Source: Blasia pusilla (Eukaryota; Marchantiophyta; Marchantiopsida; Blasiales). Taken from it: a DNA stretch of 64,000 nt. Below, piece after piece: positions 38,893-51,405 of the stretch; position 1 is the first letter of the stretch; the number at the start of each line of letters is the position of its first letter. The notes under the pieces are model-generated. The model did not search any database. It was given only the letters and a program-made list of their open reading frames with translations, and was not told the origin of the DNA. The DNA lies in assembly GCA_050084515.1 (NCBI GenBank), contig CM114271.1, forward strand, positions 19,716,001 through 19,780,000. Direction: 5' to 3'. Made by a program: the position numbers and the translations under genes.

Positions 38893-39893
38893 TGTCGCGA
38901 TCCTCATGACCAAACGAGTGCCAAAGCGGAACATCGAAACATTAGCGGGTTCACGCTAAGATGGTTTGCGCGTTGGAGAGGTCTAAAAGAAGAGACAAGA
39001 GACTAGACGCAAGCGAGGCTTCTCGTTTCAGATGTTATGGTCGTGACTCAGAAACCTGGACCAAACGCGGAACAAGACTTGAAAGGAGTTGAGTCTAGGA
39101 AGTGGGTTGCCAAAGGAAGAATCCGGATTTGGAACGCCACTAGCGTTTGAGAGTTTCCAACTGTATTTATGGCCATAAATTTTAGCGCAAGATGCGTCTG
39201 GATCGAACAAGCGTGCGTTGGAAGACTTATAGAAAGATGGTTCAAACGCACTAAAGATCTATGCGAACGCATAAGCAGCGGATGAGAAACAACCCGGAAA
39301 CGACTGTAAGTAGAGTCGGGTTGAGGGCCACAACGAAGGACCCGAACCTCCTTTTCCAAAGGGGGGGGTTATTGGAGAACCCTAGAAGTACTAGTAAGGG
39401 GGAAGGTCTCCGAGAGTGCTTGGAACTCGAACCTCACTTTGGGCGCCACGAGGCGGCTCAAGGGCATGGAACGGATCGAGAGTTTGGGGTTGGGTTGGAA
39501 AACCTGAACCAAGTCTATGGAGGCGAATTTAGACATCCCTCTTGGATTTCACCCCGCGACTCAATTACTTGGATCTAGGTTTAGAACTCACACGAGGTCC
39601 GTTGAACAGTTAAGATCGCTAGGCGCGCAAGTTCCGTTTTAGGTTCGTGGACTAATCAGGAAGTTTGTTCCAAGTCTTGAAGGACTTGCCATGTTTTGGA
39701 AACTAGTAAGTAAGGAAGGTTGAGCTTGATGAGACGCGGAGTTGAGAACTTGGTGGGTTGGAACGCTGGTTGGCCTAGACCCGACTAACGAGAGTGCGTG
39801 TTTGGGTGCAGATCGGCGATGAGATCGTGTCCTACTAAACGTACGCTTCCGCAACAATAAAGACTGACGTTCAAGGAGAGTATGGGCGCAACA
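38893..39893 (+). repeat. Chromovirus 5' LTR
   Basis: Begins TGTCGCGATCC and ends ...GCAACA. It aligns along its whole length with 45244-46243; divergence is about 5% by eye, mostly transitions and a few small indels. No clear TATA element was chosen. Confidence 0.93.
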
Positions 39894-39895
39894 AG

Positions 39896-39907
39896 TGGTA
39901 TCAGAGC
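39896..39907 (+). other. Primer-binding site, initiator tRNA-Met type
   Basis: TGGTATCAGAGC, the standard plant LTR-element primer site complementary to the 3' end of initiator methionine tRNA, two bases after the 5' LTR. Confidence 0.93.
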
Positions 39908-40042
39908 TAATCCTTGGTGAGCGAGAACTTGGGGTCGTGGGATCAACCGGACGCTTGGGAAAACTCAAGGTAGCGGATAGACTCAGACGCTTGAGGAGGG
40001 ACGCAAGAAACGAAGAGGAGATCTGAGTGAGTTGGCTTGAAA

Positions 40043-41162
40043 ATGGCGATTGAGGGAGAACAACCCAAGAAGGGCCGAATCAAGCGACGTGAATCAAGAG
40101 ATGAACCAATGCCGGACTATGATGCTATGGAGGAGACAGAGACTCCCGAAGAGCTGAACGTGAGACGTGAGGACGTTCCAGTAGGCGAATCCTTCTGCGA
40201 GCCTTTGGGCCCAAACCCAAGGGAACCAACAGAGTCAAGGTAGACGTTGGACTTGTTGAAGTTGTTGGTAGAGCAGATGTCCGAGCAAAGCAAGCGGATT
40301 GCAGAGTTAGAGGCCACCCGAACTCCGGATGCGGACAGAAAGCTCTGCAAGACAAACCTGCCCACGCCATTCACTAAGGTGGGGCACTTGCAGAAAGTGA
40401 AGGATTTCCTTACGGAACTGGAACTGTACTTCGAGGCGCATAGGCCAACTGAGTAGCACAAGGTGACGGTAGCCATTACTTTCCTGAAGGATCACGCGCT
40501 ACAATGGTGGATAGCTCAACGAGAGGAATATCTGGCCGGCAAGTCACCTCTAAGTTGGGAGGAGTTTAAGGTGTTGATTGGTGATCAATTCACTCCAAGA
40601 GTACCAAGGGTTGGGCGACACGGTGGAATGCGTGCGGATGCGGCAGAGTGGTTCCTTAAGCGCGTATGTGAGGGAGTTTAGTGCAAAACTGACTTCTCTT
40701 CTCAAGATGGATGAGCACGCAAAGAAGGCTATCTTCATTAGTGGACTCAAGCCGAGCGCTGAAAAGGCCCTTTACTGAATGAAGACGTTGCTAGATACCT
40801 GCGCGGATCTTCAGAAGCTAGCGGAGCGGATTGGGGACGATGAAGTCCAAACCCAGAAACCCTTTGAGCCAAAAGGTTTTTCGAAGAAGTCGAAAAATAA
40901 GGAGACGTTCAAAAGAGTTTGGAGTGGGGGTCTGCATAATCCAAGAGAGTCGTCTGCCCCGGCAACAAAATGAGTGGAACTTCATGCAAAGCCGAGAGGA
41001 GGACAACACTCGAAGTCAGGGAACGGCAAGGTCATATGCTACAATTGTGGCGAACCGAGGCACCAGGCGAAAGTGTATTCGAAACCGAATGTTAGTAATG
41101 GGAGTATGATTGCGTTTGCTGCTAAGCATCTATTGGCGGGTGATCTCGAGACGTCCCTTTAG
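40043..41162 (+). pseudogene. Chromovirus gag
   Basis: Starts MAIEGEQPKKGR. The capsid-like core includes FLKDHALQWW and WEEFKVLIGDQF; a zinc knuckle CYNCGEPRHQAKVY has lost its last Cys. In-frame stops lie at 40241, 40454, 40776, 40971 and 41160, and one frame shift near 40600. Most stops replace residues that a C-to-T change would explain (CAG or CGA). Confidence 0.85.
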
Positions 41163-41183
41163 GTCACCAAGAGGACGCACAAT

Positions 41184-44100
41184 TTGGTGTACCTAAGATC
41201 CAAGATTTCTGATCGCGATGTGTTGTTGCTCGTGGATACAAGTGCTTTGCACTCCTTCCTAAGCCCGAGAATCGTGAAGGAACTGGGGTTGTCTACCTCT
41301 AAGGCGGATGAGCCCATTCGAGTAGGATTTGTAGGAGGCAAGTCTCATCGGACTTCTGAGTTGGTCTTGAGGTTGACCGTAGGATGCGGGGTATTCGAGT
41401 CGAAGGAGAATTTCACTGTGTGCGAAATGGATGGCATTGACGGAGTCTTGGGGAATACATTCCTAGATGCGTATGAGGTGGAGTTAAGACGTAGACCCTT
41501 GAGGTTGAGCGTCTTGCTAAAAGGCAAACAGTTGCAGGTGCGGTTGGTCCGTGAGGTTTCGGCGAAAAAGGAGTTAGTGAACTCGATTACAAGGAGAAGC
41601 ATGACTGAGTTGGAGAATGGGTTTCTCTGCTTGTTGAGACAAGTGGAGGAGGCTACAAACAGAATACGCACAGATCAGGACACTGCTTCAAGGAGAATCC
41701 CATAACCACTCCAAGAAGTGGTCAAGGATTTTGAGGATGTCTTGACAAATGAGCTTCCGACTGAGTTGCCGCCACATAGAGCCGTCGACCATAAGATAGA
41801 GATCATACCTAGTTCCCAACCACCTTCAAAAGCACCATATAGGTCGAATCAAAAGGAACTTCTTGAGTTGAAAAGGAAATTAAGTGAGCTCTTGGAAAAG
41901 GGTTATATTAGGACTAGCAAGTCACCTTGTGGAGCACTAGTTCTTTTTGTGAAGAAGAAGGATGGAAAGATGAGGCTATGTGTTGATTATCGTACGTTGA
42001 ATAAAGTGACGGTTCGGAACAATTATCCTCTTCCGAGGATAGATGATCTCTTCGATAGGCTGGCATGTGCGAGATATTTTAGTAGGATTGACTTGAAGGC
42101 AGGATATTACCAGATCCGGATTGCCAAGGCAGATGTGGAGAAGACTGCGTGTAGGACAAGATATGGTTCCTTTGAGTTTGTAGTGATGCCTTTTGGTCTG
42201 TGTAATCCGCCTCCAACGTTTACCATATTGATGAACTCCATTTTTCACAAGGAAATGGATGAGTATGTTATTATCTATATTGATGACATACTTATCTATT
42301 CGAAGTCCCTAGAGGAGCACGTTCGACATGTGAGAGCGGTTTTGTCAAAGCTAAGGGCGAATCAACTGTATGCGAATGTAGAGAAGAGTGAATTCGGGTT
42401 GAGCAAGATCAAATTCTTGGGTCACGTGATTAGCGCAGATGGCATCAGTCCGGACATGGAGAAGGTGAAAGCAATTGTCGAGTGGGAACCCCCATCCACT
42501 ATAAAGGGGATGAGGAGGTTCATAGGTGCGGTGTAGTTCTATCGCACTTATGTGAAAAAAATTTCGGGAATTGTGAGACCTCTCACGGATTGGACAACAA
42601 AGTTTGCCAACACAACTTGGACCCAGAAAGTTTATGAGGCATTCAGCCGAGTGAAGCAGATTCTATCGCAGGAACCAGTATTGAAGCTGCCGGAGTTTGA
42701 CAAACCTTTCGAAGTGCATACCGATGCTAGTGATTTCGCGGTTGTAGGAATGTTGGTGCAAGAAGGGAGACATGTAGCATACAAGAGCAAGAAGCTTAGC
42801 GATATTGAAAGGAGATGGCCCACTCACGAGAAAGAGTTGTTCGCGGTGGTCCATTGCTTGAGGAAGTGGCGGCATTATTTAGGGCTCCACAGGACTCGAG
42901 TATTCACCGATAATATATCACTCAAGTATTTTGAGACCCAGGATTGAGTGACACCGAAACAAGTGCGATAGCATGATACCTTGGCATTGATGGATGTTGA
43001 GTTGATTCACAAGCCAGGTAAAGATAATGTGATTCCAGATGCGTTGAGTCGCAAGGAGGAACACATGCCATCGACGACACAGGTCTTGAGAGCAATGTTC
43101 CCTAAAGAAACAGACGTGGAAAGAAAGATTCGTGAAGGATATATGAAGGACGCTCACGCAGGGGAGTACCTGAGGAAGTTGAAGCAGGGTGAGAAGGTGG
43201 CCAACATAAGTTTGAGGCACGGTTTACTAAGGTTCAAGCAGAGTAGGATCTATGTGGGGCAAGGCAGGATGGGAACCAAAGTGGTAGCGGAGTGTCACGA
43301 CGGACCCTTGGCAGGACATAAAGGAGAGAAATCTACGTTGGCTGTTCTGTTGAAGCGGTTTTTTTGGCCCAACATGAAAGAGGATGTTGCTCAATATGTG
43401 AAGACCTCTGTGACTTGCCAAGCGAACATAGTTTCTTATGATAAGAAAGAAGGCTTGCTGCATCCCTTGCCGATCCCAGAAGGACCCTTGCAAAGTGTGA
43501 GTATGGATTTCATCACGAGTCTTCCAAAATCTGAGGGATACAACGCTATACTTGTGATTGTTGATCGGTTTAGCAAGTTGGCGAGATTCGTGCCGACGGT
43601 GGATTGCAACGGCTTATACGACGTCGCAACTATTTATGGATAATTGGTGGAGTGCTCACAGTTTGCCGAGGAGCATTGTTTCAGATCGGGATCCAAAGTT
43701 TACCAGTGCTTTCTGGAAGCACTTGTTCAGGAGGTTTAAGACCAAGCTGAGTTTCAGTACGGCTTTCCACCCACAGATGGATGGATAGACTGAAAAGGTA
43801 AACTCAATCGTGAATCAGTACTTAAGGAATTATGTCAGTGCTGATCAACGAGATTGGGTCAAGTGGCTGATCATGGCGGAGTACTGCTACAACTCGACCA
43901 AGCATTCTACAACTGGAGAATCTCCATTTCTCCTGGCGAATGGACGAGAGCCAGAAGGGCCTCTTGACCTAGCCCTTTTGAAGGGTACTACATTGGTACA
44001 AACACGACAAGCCACGATAGAAGGCTTTTTGGTAGAAACGCAAGAACGGGAAGAGCGAGCAAGGCGAAGTCTTGCAAAGGCTCAAATGAGGTACGTTAAG

Positions 44101-44574
44101 CATGCTAACAAGAGTCGTCGCCAAGTACGATTCCAAGTTGGAGAGCAAGTGTGGTTGAGTGTGAAGAATCTCACTCTTCCGAAAGAGTTGTCTGCGAAGT
44201 TGTCTGCCAAGAATGGTGGACCATATGTGATTGTGGCAAACCCGTTTGAGGATGTGTATACATTGGGGCTGCCGAACGAGTTCAAGATTCACCTGACCTT
44301 TCATGTGTCATTGTTGAAGAAATTTCTTCAAGATAATGGATGTTTCAAGCGGAGACAGGTGGTGAGACCGCACCTGGTGATCATAAATAAAGAGCCGGAG
44401 TTTGAGGTGGAGACCATCTTACATTCGAGGCATCAGGCCAACAAGTATGAATACTTGGTTAAATGGAAGGGCTGCCATGTGAAGGACGCGACTTGGATTG
44501 TGGAGGCGGATTTGGAACACGCGCAAGAGTTGTTGCGAGACTTCAAGCAAACGCAAGCGAAGCACATACGTTAG
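41184..44574 (+). pseudogene. Chromovirus pol: protease-RT-RNase H-integrase-chromodomain
   Basis: Protease site LLVDTSALHSFL (normally D-S/T-G-A, here DTSA). Reverse transcriptase from about 41800: RLCVDYRTLNK, MPFGLCNPPPTF, and YIDD at 42276-42287. RNase H: HTDASDFAV, RRWPTHEKELFAVV, FTDN. Integrase: H-x3-H in the zinc region (GPLAGHKG), catalytic Asp in SMDFITSLPKSEGYNAI, second Asp in IVSDRDPKF and Glu in the TEKVN box. The C-terminal chromodomain (YEYLVKWKGCHVKDATWIVEADL, about 44420-44540) targets insertion to marked chromatin in this group. Stops at 41703, 42534, 42945, 42969 and 43786, and a frame shift near 43620. Confidence 0.93.
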
Positions 44575-45228
44575 TTTGAGGAGAAGCTAGAGACATGACT
44601 TGTACCCATTGGAATCTTGGGCCGAAGGCCGTTGTAACTAGAATATGCTAGTGTTGCAATAAAGGAGTATATGGATTTGGAGATTCGATGCCATAGTTGA
44701 TTGCAATTTTTATGTGGTAGTGCATGGCTACGAGTCGTTCATCATAGGCTTAGGATGTAAGTCAAGAGGACAGACAAGGAGTATTTGAGGTGAGAGCTTG
44801 TATGTGGATAAGCACCTAGAACAGGACCTTGTGTTGGATTACATTCGGGCTCGCCCTAGCGTCGGCGGGGTAGATGAATCTGTCTTGGGGCTTGGGGTGA
44901 TCTTACTTGTGGCTACATAAGTAAACTTAGTGACGCACCTAAGTCGAATGCGAGAGCAACCCAATAATAGTACGATTTGTAGACCAGGTAAACAGGTGTG
45001 ATGTTTACAAGAATGAGCAAGAAGAGTCTGAGGTTGCACACTTAATTAGCTTATTTGATAGGTTAGTTCTTTGGAACCAGTCCGGGCTTATCAAAGAGGA
45101 GAGGTTAATAATTCTAAGTGGTGCACAGCGACAACTATAGACTAAGAGAAATTGCGCGTTAGCCACTAGAACCCAATTCAATGTCAAGGGGTAGGCTCCC
45201 TAGGAGACTTGACATAACAAAGGTTTGC

Positions 45229-45243
45229 GTTGATGAGGGTGAG
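45229..45243 (+). other. Polypurine tract of chromovirus
   Basis: Purine-rich gatgagggtgag immediately before the 3' LTR start, in the position where plus-strand synthesis is primed. Confidence 0.75.
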
Positions 45244-46243
45244 TGTTGCGACCCTCATGACCAAACGAGTGCCAAAGCGGAACATCAAAACATTAGCGGG
45301 CTCACGCTACGATAGTTTGCGCGTTGGAGTGGTCTCGAAGAAGAGACAAGAGACTAGACGCAAGCGAGGCTTTGCATTTCAGATGTTATGGTCGTGATTG
45401 AGAAACCTGGACCAAACGCGGAACAAGACTTGAAAGGAGTTGAGTCTAGGAAGTGGGTTGCCAAAGGAAGAATCCGGATTTGGAATGCCACTAGCGTTTG
45501 AGAGTTTCCGACTATATTTATGGCCATAAATTTTAGCGCCGAGATGCATTTGGATCGAACAAGCATGCGTTGGAAAACTTATAGAAAGACAGTCCAAACG
45601 CACTAAAGATCTATGCGAACACGTAAGCAACGGTTGAGAAACAACCCGGAAACGACTGTAAGTAGAGTCGGGTTGAGGGCAACAACGAAGAACCCGACCC
45701 TCCTTTTCCAAAGGGGGGGTTATTGGAGAACTCTAGAAGTACTAGTAAGGGGGAAGGTCTCCGAGAGTGCTTGGAACTTGAACCACACTTTGGGGGCACG
45801 GGGCGGCTCAAGGGCATGGAATGGATCTAGAGTTTGGGGTTGGGTTGGGAAACCTGAACCAAGTCTATGGAGGCGATTTTAGACATCCCTCTTGGATTTC
45901 ACCCCACGACTCAATTACTTGGATCTAGGTTTGGAACTCACATGAGGTCCGTTGAACAGTTAGAATCGCTAGGCGCGCAAGTGTTGTTTTAGGTTCGTGG
46001 ACTAATCAGGAAATCTGTTCCAAGTCTTGAAGGACTTGCCATGTTTTGGAAACTAGGAAGTAAGGAAGGTTGAGCTTGATGAGACGCCGAGTTGAGAACT
46101 TGGTGGGTTGGAATGCTGGTTGGCCCAGACCCGACTAACGAGAGTGCGTGTTTGGGTGCAGATCGGCGATGAGATCGTGTCCTACTGAACGTACGCTTCC
46201 GCAACAATAAAGATTGACGTTCAAGGAGAGTAGGTGCACGACA
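45244..46243 (+). repeat. Chromovirus 3' LTR
   Basis: Begins TGTTGCGACCC and ends ...CACGACA; partner of 38893-39893. The last few bases differ slightly from the 5' copy, so the end is placed using the target duplication that follows. Confidence 0.93.
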
Positions 46244-46300
46244 AAGTTAGAGATATTCTCAATGTTCAAGAAATTCAGAGTTCTCATAAAGAAGAAAAAA
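46244..46300 (+). mobile_element. Copia integrase continuation after the insertion
   Basis: Reads KLEIFSMFKKFRVLIKKKK then a stop, the continuation of the copia integrase core interrupted at 38892. No copia reverse transcriptase or 3' LTR follows, so the rest of that element is deleted or unrecognisable. Confidence 0.8.
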
Positions 46301-48840
46301 TAGGGAGGCATGCATGAGATCTAGAACAGAGCTACGAGGTAGCAATTGGGGCGACAAAACGAGAGGGATTTAGGGCCATGTAGGGAGTGGAAGAGAGAGA
46401 ACACAACTTGAGCATTAGCTAGGGAGGTAGTCGATGGATAGCTGATGAAAGGAGGAGGCACGACGCTTCCAACGAAGCAAAGATGCATAAGGGATGACCG
46501 ACTACGTAGGACGGCGTGGTGCAAGATGCATATGGATGGAGTAGAGGCGGGCTTAAAAGGTTGGGAGCCAGATGTGATGGAGCTTAGCTACATGATTGAA
46601 CCACGCTACATGGTGAGGGGTGAACATGGTAGGCCAATTTAACAAGATTACGATTAGTGGCAAGATTTTGCTAGCCACTTTTAGTTGTTAACAGAGAGCC
46701 GACTTACAAGCATTATGTGGATTGGGGGCGAGATGGATGATCCACGCCGAGGGTATGTGATGGAGTGCTAGAGGTGGAGACACGCACCCCAATACCAATG
46801 GGTATTCTACATCTATTAATGGGAGGTTTGACGTGCTGCTCGAGGAGATTTTTGTGTTGCAGAGCTTGCCGCACCACATAGAGCACTTAGTGCTGACCTT
46901 GGAGTCGAGTGATGGCGGACGTGCTCAGGCTATCCATCTGAGTCCCTTTTCCCACACTTATCTTGTATCATTGAGGGTGTTGGTTGTGAGATAGAGCTTA
47001 GGTTAGACATGTATAACAATGGTGATGAGTGTAGACTCCTTGTATGTATAACATTTTTGTTGATATAGGGCGATTTCCCAAGCAGGGATGGCGTGTATGA
47101 CTCGAGAGAGAGGTTGAATCGCTTAGGAAGCTAGTTCGGGCGGCTTATGGTGAGCCTGAGTGTTGAGTGTGTGTGAGACCAAGTGTGTCATCACAGGATT
47201 AGCATTGACGTAGGTGAGCTAGTGAGGAGTGTGGGAGACTCTTGGTGAGTCTGAGTGCTTGAGCATGTGAGAGGCATGATTGTCAAAGAATCAAAGAATC
47301 AAAGAATCAAAGAATTTAGAGGGAAGAATATAGTTTTTTTTAATGGTTTCCCCCCTTAACCATTTTCCCACTATTTCTCACGAGTATACTTGAACCGGGT
47401 TTGGGTGTATGGGAAAACCTTCCAAGGAAAGACGAACAACCGCCACTCAAAAGAGGAGCTTGCAAGCAAGTTAAAAGCGCGTTGTAGGGAGGTTTGATGA
47501 TTAAACAAGCTGTGATCAATCCTCTGTAGAGTTCTTCCCAAACAGGGGATATGTTGAAAAGATTTCTTTGATCGGTCGTGACTAACACCTACTTGTGAAG
47601 CAGATCAAGCCGTTTTTTTTTTCAATTGGATCTACATCCAACGATACTAGTACCTCAGACGGACGTAGTGTGCTTCAACCTAATGCGCCCAACAAATATC
47701 TTCCTCTCCTTGCCATTTCTCCGCTGCAATCCTATGCTTCTCCACGGAGCCACCATGCGCCTGCCTCTTGTAATGCCACCATGCGCCAACCTCGAACGAG
47801 CACTCAACTAGAGTTTTCAATTGCGCAAGTAGTTTTCCAACATGAAATGTGTGGTTGAAATCTAAAACTAATGTCGTCTCCTATGGACAGTTGTGTACAA
47901 AGTGATCAGCGAATCAAATTTTGCTGCTTGTTTCCAATCATATTTTAATCTTTGAGCTCTCCAAAAACACTTGAAAATTTGCAACTCTCTATGAGCGTGG
48001 TTGTCAAGATACTTTGGAAATTCCCCATGCAATAGTGCCTACTGTGACTGACGAGGGAAAAATTATCTATAAATCCATCCTTTTAAATCAGTTGTCTTGC
48101 AATCCTTTCATGTCAAAGGACAAGCTAACTTGAATGGTCCAAAAGACATATTACACTACTGGCAAGGGAAAGGATTGTGACCCTAATTTCCTGACTTGTT
48201 TGGTTGATGTTGGTAGTGATATCAAAATTTTGTTTGAATCTACAGCAGACGTTGGCCCTTCCACAAGATCAACAAAGTCAAAGAAAAGGAAGGGAAAAGA
48301 GACACAACTTGTAGTGGAGGCAAGAGTTGCAAAAAAGGAATATTGGTTAGGGCATATTCTTTTTATGATTCAAAAGAATGGTACACATTGGTGAAGACGT
48401 CGTAGGGCCTTAGACTTGATGGACATGCCTTTACCTCTTCCTAGACAAAAAGGGAAGCATTTATTGTGTCATGTGTAATTGGTACAAGTCTTCCGGCCAT
48501 GATAACAACAAAACCTTGTTTACTTATGATGCAATAGATGTGAAATGGATTGATACTGAAATGGTGATTTCTAATGTGAACTTGACAATAGAATCAGGGG
48601 TAGAAGATAGAATATTTATCCTTGATTTAGATGAGTTACATGCTTTGACTACATACATTCAGAGTGTGAGTTGATCTTGGTGATTTTTTTATGTTTGAGA
48701 CATGTTGGATTCGATATTTTTGTGGATTGTGCTTAGAGTGTACTTGACACCATTGAATTGTGAGTAGGTTAGTGGGAGGGAATATGCTAGGGGGATGACA
48801 GATTGGCTGATTGAGCTTCTTGCTCAATTAGGGGTTGAAT
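46301..48840. other. Unassigned region, probable repeat debris
   Basis: Short frames without motif. A four-fold 8-bp repeat (tcaaagaa) lies at 47283-47314. Plus-strand frames at 48134-48394 and 48471-48674 read as plausible but unrecognised protein separated by stops; the first has a Lys-rich stretch (STKSKKRKGK). They may be remains of an element-encoded protein. Confidence 0.4.
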
Positions 48841-49320
48841 CCAAGGTTGCACGCGTACAAAGTCCGTGTCCTCGGACTTGTCCGTGTCCGCGGAGATATG
48901 TCCGTCCCGAGGATGGACATGTCCGTGCGGGCCCAGGTGCGGGCTCTATGAGCCTGCATTTCTTGTGGCCCGCACCCAGGTCCGTGCTCACCGAGCATTC
49001 CACCCTTGCTCGGCCAGTCCGCATGACGCCCGGCGCCCGTTCTCAATCTGGCTAGTATCAAGGACAAGTTGGGCCCGCATCGCGCCCTCTAATTCATCGC
49101 CGTGACCCCCTAGCCCGCGATCCTGCGACGTCCCCCCCCTTCCCCCCCATGGCCCGCATGCGAGCCCGCGCACAAGCCTGCGCCGTAGCCCACGCCGTCC
49201 GAGCCGTCGCCCGCATGATAGTCTGCGTCAATTCCATCTTATCGGGTGAGTCCATTTGTGAAAAGCGTGCTTAGCCCGCGTGTGGCCCGCTTCTCCCGAA
49301 TCCTGAACCGCCACGTGGCA
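48841..49320. other. GC-rich island with recurrent tgtccg/gcccgc words
   Basis: About 450 bases sharply richer in GC than either flank, made of reiterated short words. Frames on both strands stay open because of composition, not coding. No conserved protein was recognised. Confidence 0.55.
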
Positions 49321-50034
49321 TGGTGGGGTTAGCTAGATCAAATTTCAAACCTCCTCCCTACCCTTTTCCTTCCTCCCATTCCTCATATGGGATAAACCCA
49401 TAAGTTTTGGGTCCACAAGTGGGCCCAAAAATGCTTATAAGGACAGGATTAGGGGCTAATTAACCCCAATTATCCCTCATTTCCATGATTTATCTCATTT
49501 TCTGCCGTTTCTTTGAGTGTTTCTTGGATTAGGCTCCAAATTTCATTGGTTCCTTGATAGCTAAGGGCTTTCAAGGGTTCTAGGAATTTTGGAGAAATCC
49601 CTTGCGGGCCTTTTGGGAGTTGTTGGATTTTGTTTGTGGCACACTTGGATATTTGCGCTCCTTGTTGTGTCCTAAATAAACCCCAATTAACTCCACATTA
49701 GGTGAGAGGTTGTGAGTGTGGAAATCTCTCATCTCACTAAACTTGTTTGGTGATTTTGAGATTTTTGATTCCCAAACTCGAGTTATACATTTGTTTCATT
49801 GATTCCTTGATCACATTTGGCATGTGGAGGTGGTCAATGAAACTTATCTAAACACGCATATATTCTTTTTGAATGACCTACCTAAGCCAAAGCCTTATTC
49901 CTCCATTCACGCACGTGAGCATTATTCAAGCCACTCTCTTAGTATCTCATATCATTTTATTTTTTGGTACTTCCTTATCTCAACGCATACCATTTTTTCT
50001 AAGGAGATTTTCTTATCCTCTTCATCCGAGCAAA
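49321..50034 (+). promoter_or_regulatory. Possible 5' region of the kinase-like pseudogene
   Basis: AT-rich, with a TATA-like cttataag near 49434-49441 and no coding frame. It precedes the ATG at 50035. Assigning it as promoter rests only on position. Confidence 0.25.
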
Positions 50035-51101
50035 ATGTCTAGTGGGGCTGGGTCTTTAAGAGCGGGAGATAACCGAAATGAGACCGATGATAGACTAGAT
50101 GGTGCCAAGAGGCCAAGAGTGAATTCCATGAATGAATTCAACATGGCTATAAGAGAGGCCTGGTTAGATTGGTTTTTCTAGCTAACGCTAGAGAAGAGAC
50201 AATCCTATATTTTGAGGGGTATGGATGGTTTCCATGACTACACCTTGGAATTGCTAAGATTAGCTAGGAGAGTTGTAAAGACATTTCAATGGGAAGTGGA
50301 TATCAAAGAGTCCAATAGGTTAAGTAAAATTTGTGGCCAACAAGGTGTTCACCTTGAGAGAGTGTATATCGATCTCAAGGCATTCAAGAATGAGCAACCG
50401 AATCCTTTAGTGAAGATATTTACTATTTCCTTAAGGTGTTTAAGGAATCATCTTGATTATATTCAAGAAAATCGATGATTTGCGAGGAGATGTTTGCGAC
50501 TATTTTACATCGAGGTCTTGTTCGCATGGTGGGAAGGTTGATCAAGGATCCGCCACATTGCATCTATCCATATTGGAATGGTGGGCATCTTGAAAATTGG
50601 TTGCGAGCATGCCATACCATGAAGAATGGCGGGGCTAATTCAGGAGAGTTGGAAAAGATCATATGTCTTGCGATGACATCTAATGTTGTCCAGCTAGTGT
50701 TTGCCCTTCTTGGTACCATGGAGACTGTCCACAAGCATGGGATTTTTCACACCGAACTTCATGCGCGGAACATTTTCATCCATTTTGGAGCTAACTCTAT
50801 CCCATACATCGGGGTTGGAGATTGGAGAAATGCTATGTGGGAGGATGAGTGCTTAGCGTCACCTCATAGATGGTGGCAGTGTGAACAAAGAAATCATGTT
50901 CGGCACATAGCACCAGAGTTGACAGCAGGGCCTAAGAATCTCCCATTTACTATAGCCACTGAAATCTATGCCCTACGGATGATTGTGAAAATTTTGATTT
51001 ATGTGACATACAACCTCGCTCTCACGGATGCCCACGCGAATTGTGATATTTACTTACTTGGAAAGGATTCGAAAGTGAGCATTAATTCTAAATCCCTCTG
51101 A
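50035..51101 (+). pseudogene. Protein-kinase-like protein, degenerate
   Basis: Starts MSSGAGSLRAGDN with a basic AKRPR stretch. The C-terminal half reads like a kinase lobe: HGIFHTELHARNIFI matches the catalytic loop (H-x-D-x4-N) with the catalytic Asp replaced by Glu, GVGDW stands where DFG is expected, and HIAPEL matches the APE motif. The glycine loop and VAIK lysine are not recognisable. It is broken by an in-frame TAG at 50179-50181 and a frame change at 50475-50478. I recall similar kinase-like multigene families in bryophytes; this was not checked. Even when intact it might have been a pseudokinase. Confidence 0.65.
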
Positions 51102-51405
51102 TTGCATAAGCTTAGAGTATCTTATTGTGTATATGAGAGCAAATGCCAAAATATTAGGTATAGACGATGTAGATTCAACATTAAGGCCAGTTACCACGAT
51201 GATGTGAATGTAAATCCATTGTCCGATTGTAACTATTTTCATGAGAAAAGGAATACTTCATTGAAAGAGGTTGATTTTGTGACTCTGAATATTTATGAAT
51301 GATTAATTTTGGTTGATCCATGGATGTATCCAAATGTCATCGTGTCACTATTATTGGAATATTTTCTAAACCACTATTTCCTTTTGGATTTTGGTAAAAG
51401 ATAAG

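Larger units (their letters stand above)
38893..46243 (+). mobile_element. Ty3 chromovirus LTR retrotransposon, complete but inactive
   Basis: A 7,351-bp element with 1-kb LTRs, tRNA primer site, gag, protease, reverse transcriptase, RNase H, integrase and chromodomain, and a purine-rich tract before the 3' LTR. Five bases on each side (aagtt at 38888-38892 and 46244-46248) form a perfect target-site duplication. Removing the element and one duplication restores the copia integrase reading (KSK then LEIFSMFKKF), proving insertion into an older element. About ten in-frame stops and two frame shifts make it non-autonomous now. Confidence 0.96.

Noticed and set aside
47283-47314. Four 8-bp repeats considered as a CRISPR-like array
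   Set aside because: No spacers; a simple tandem repeat in a plant nuclear genome.
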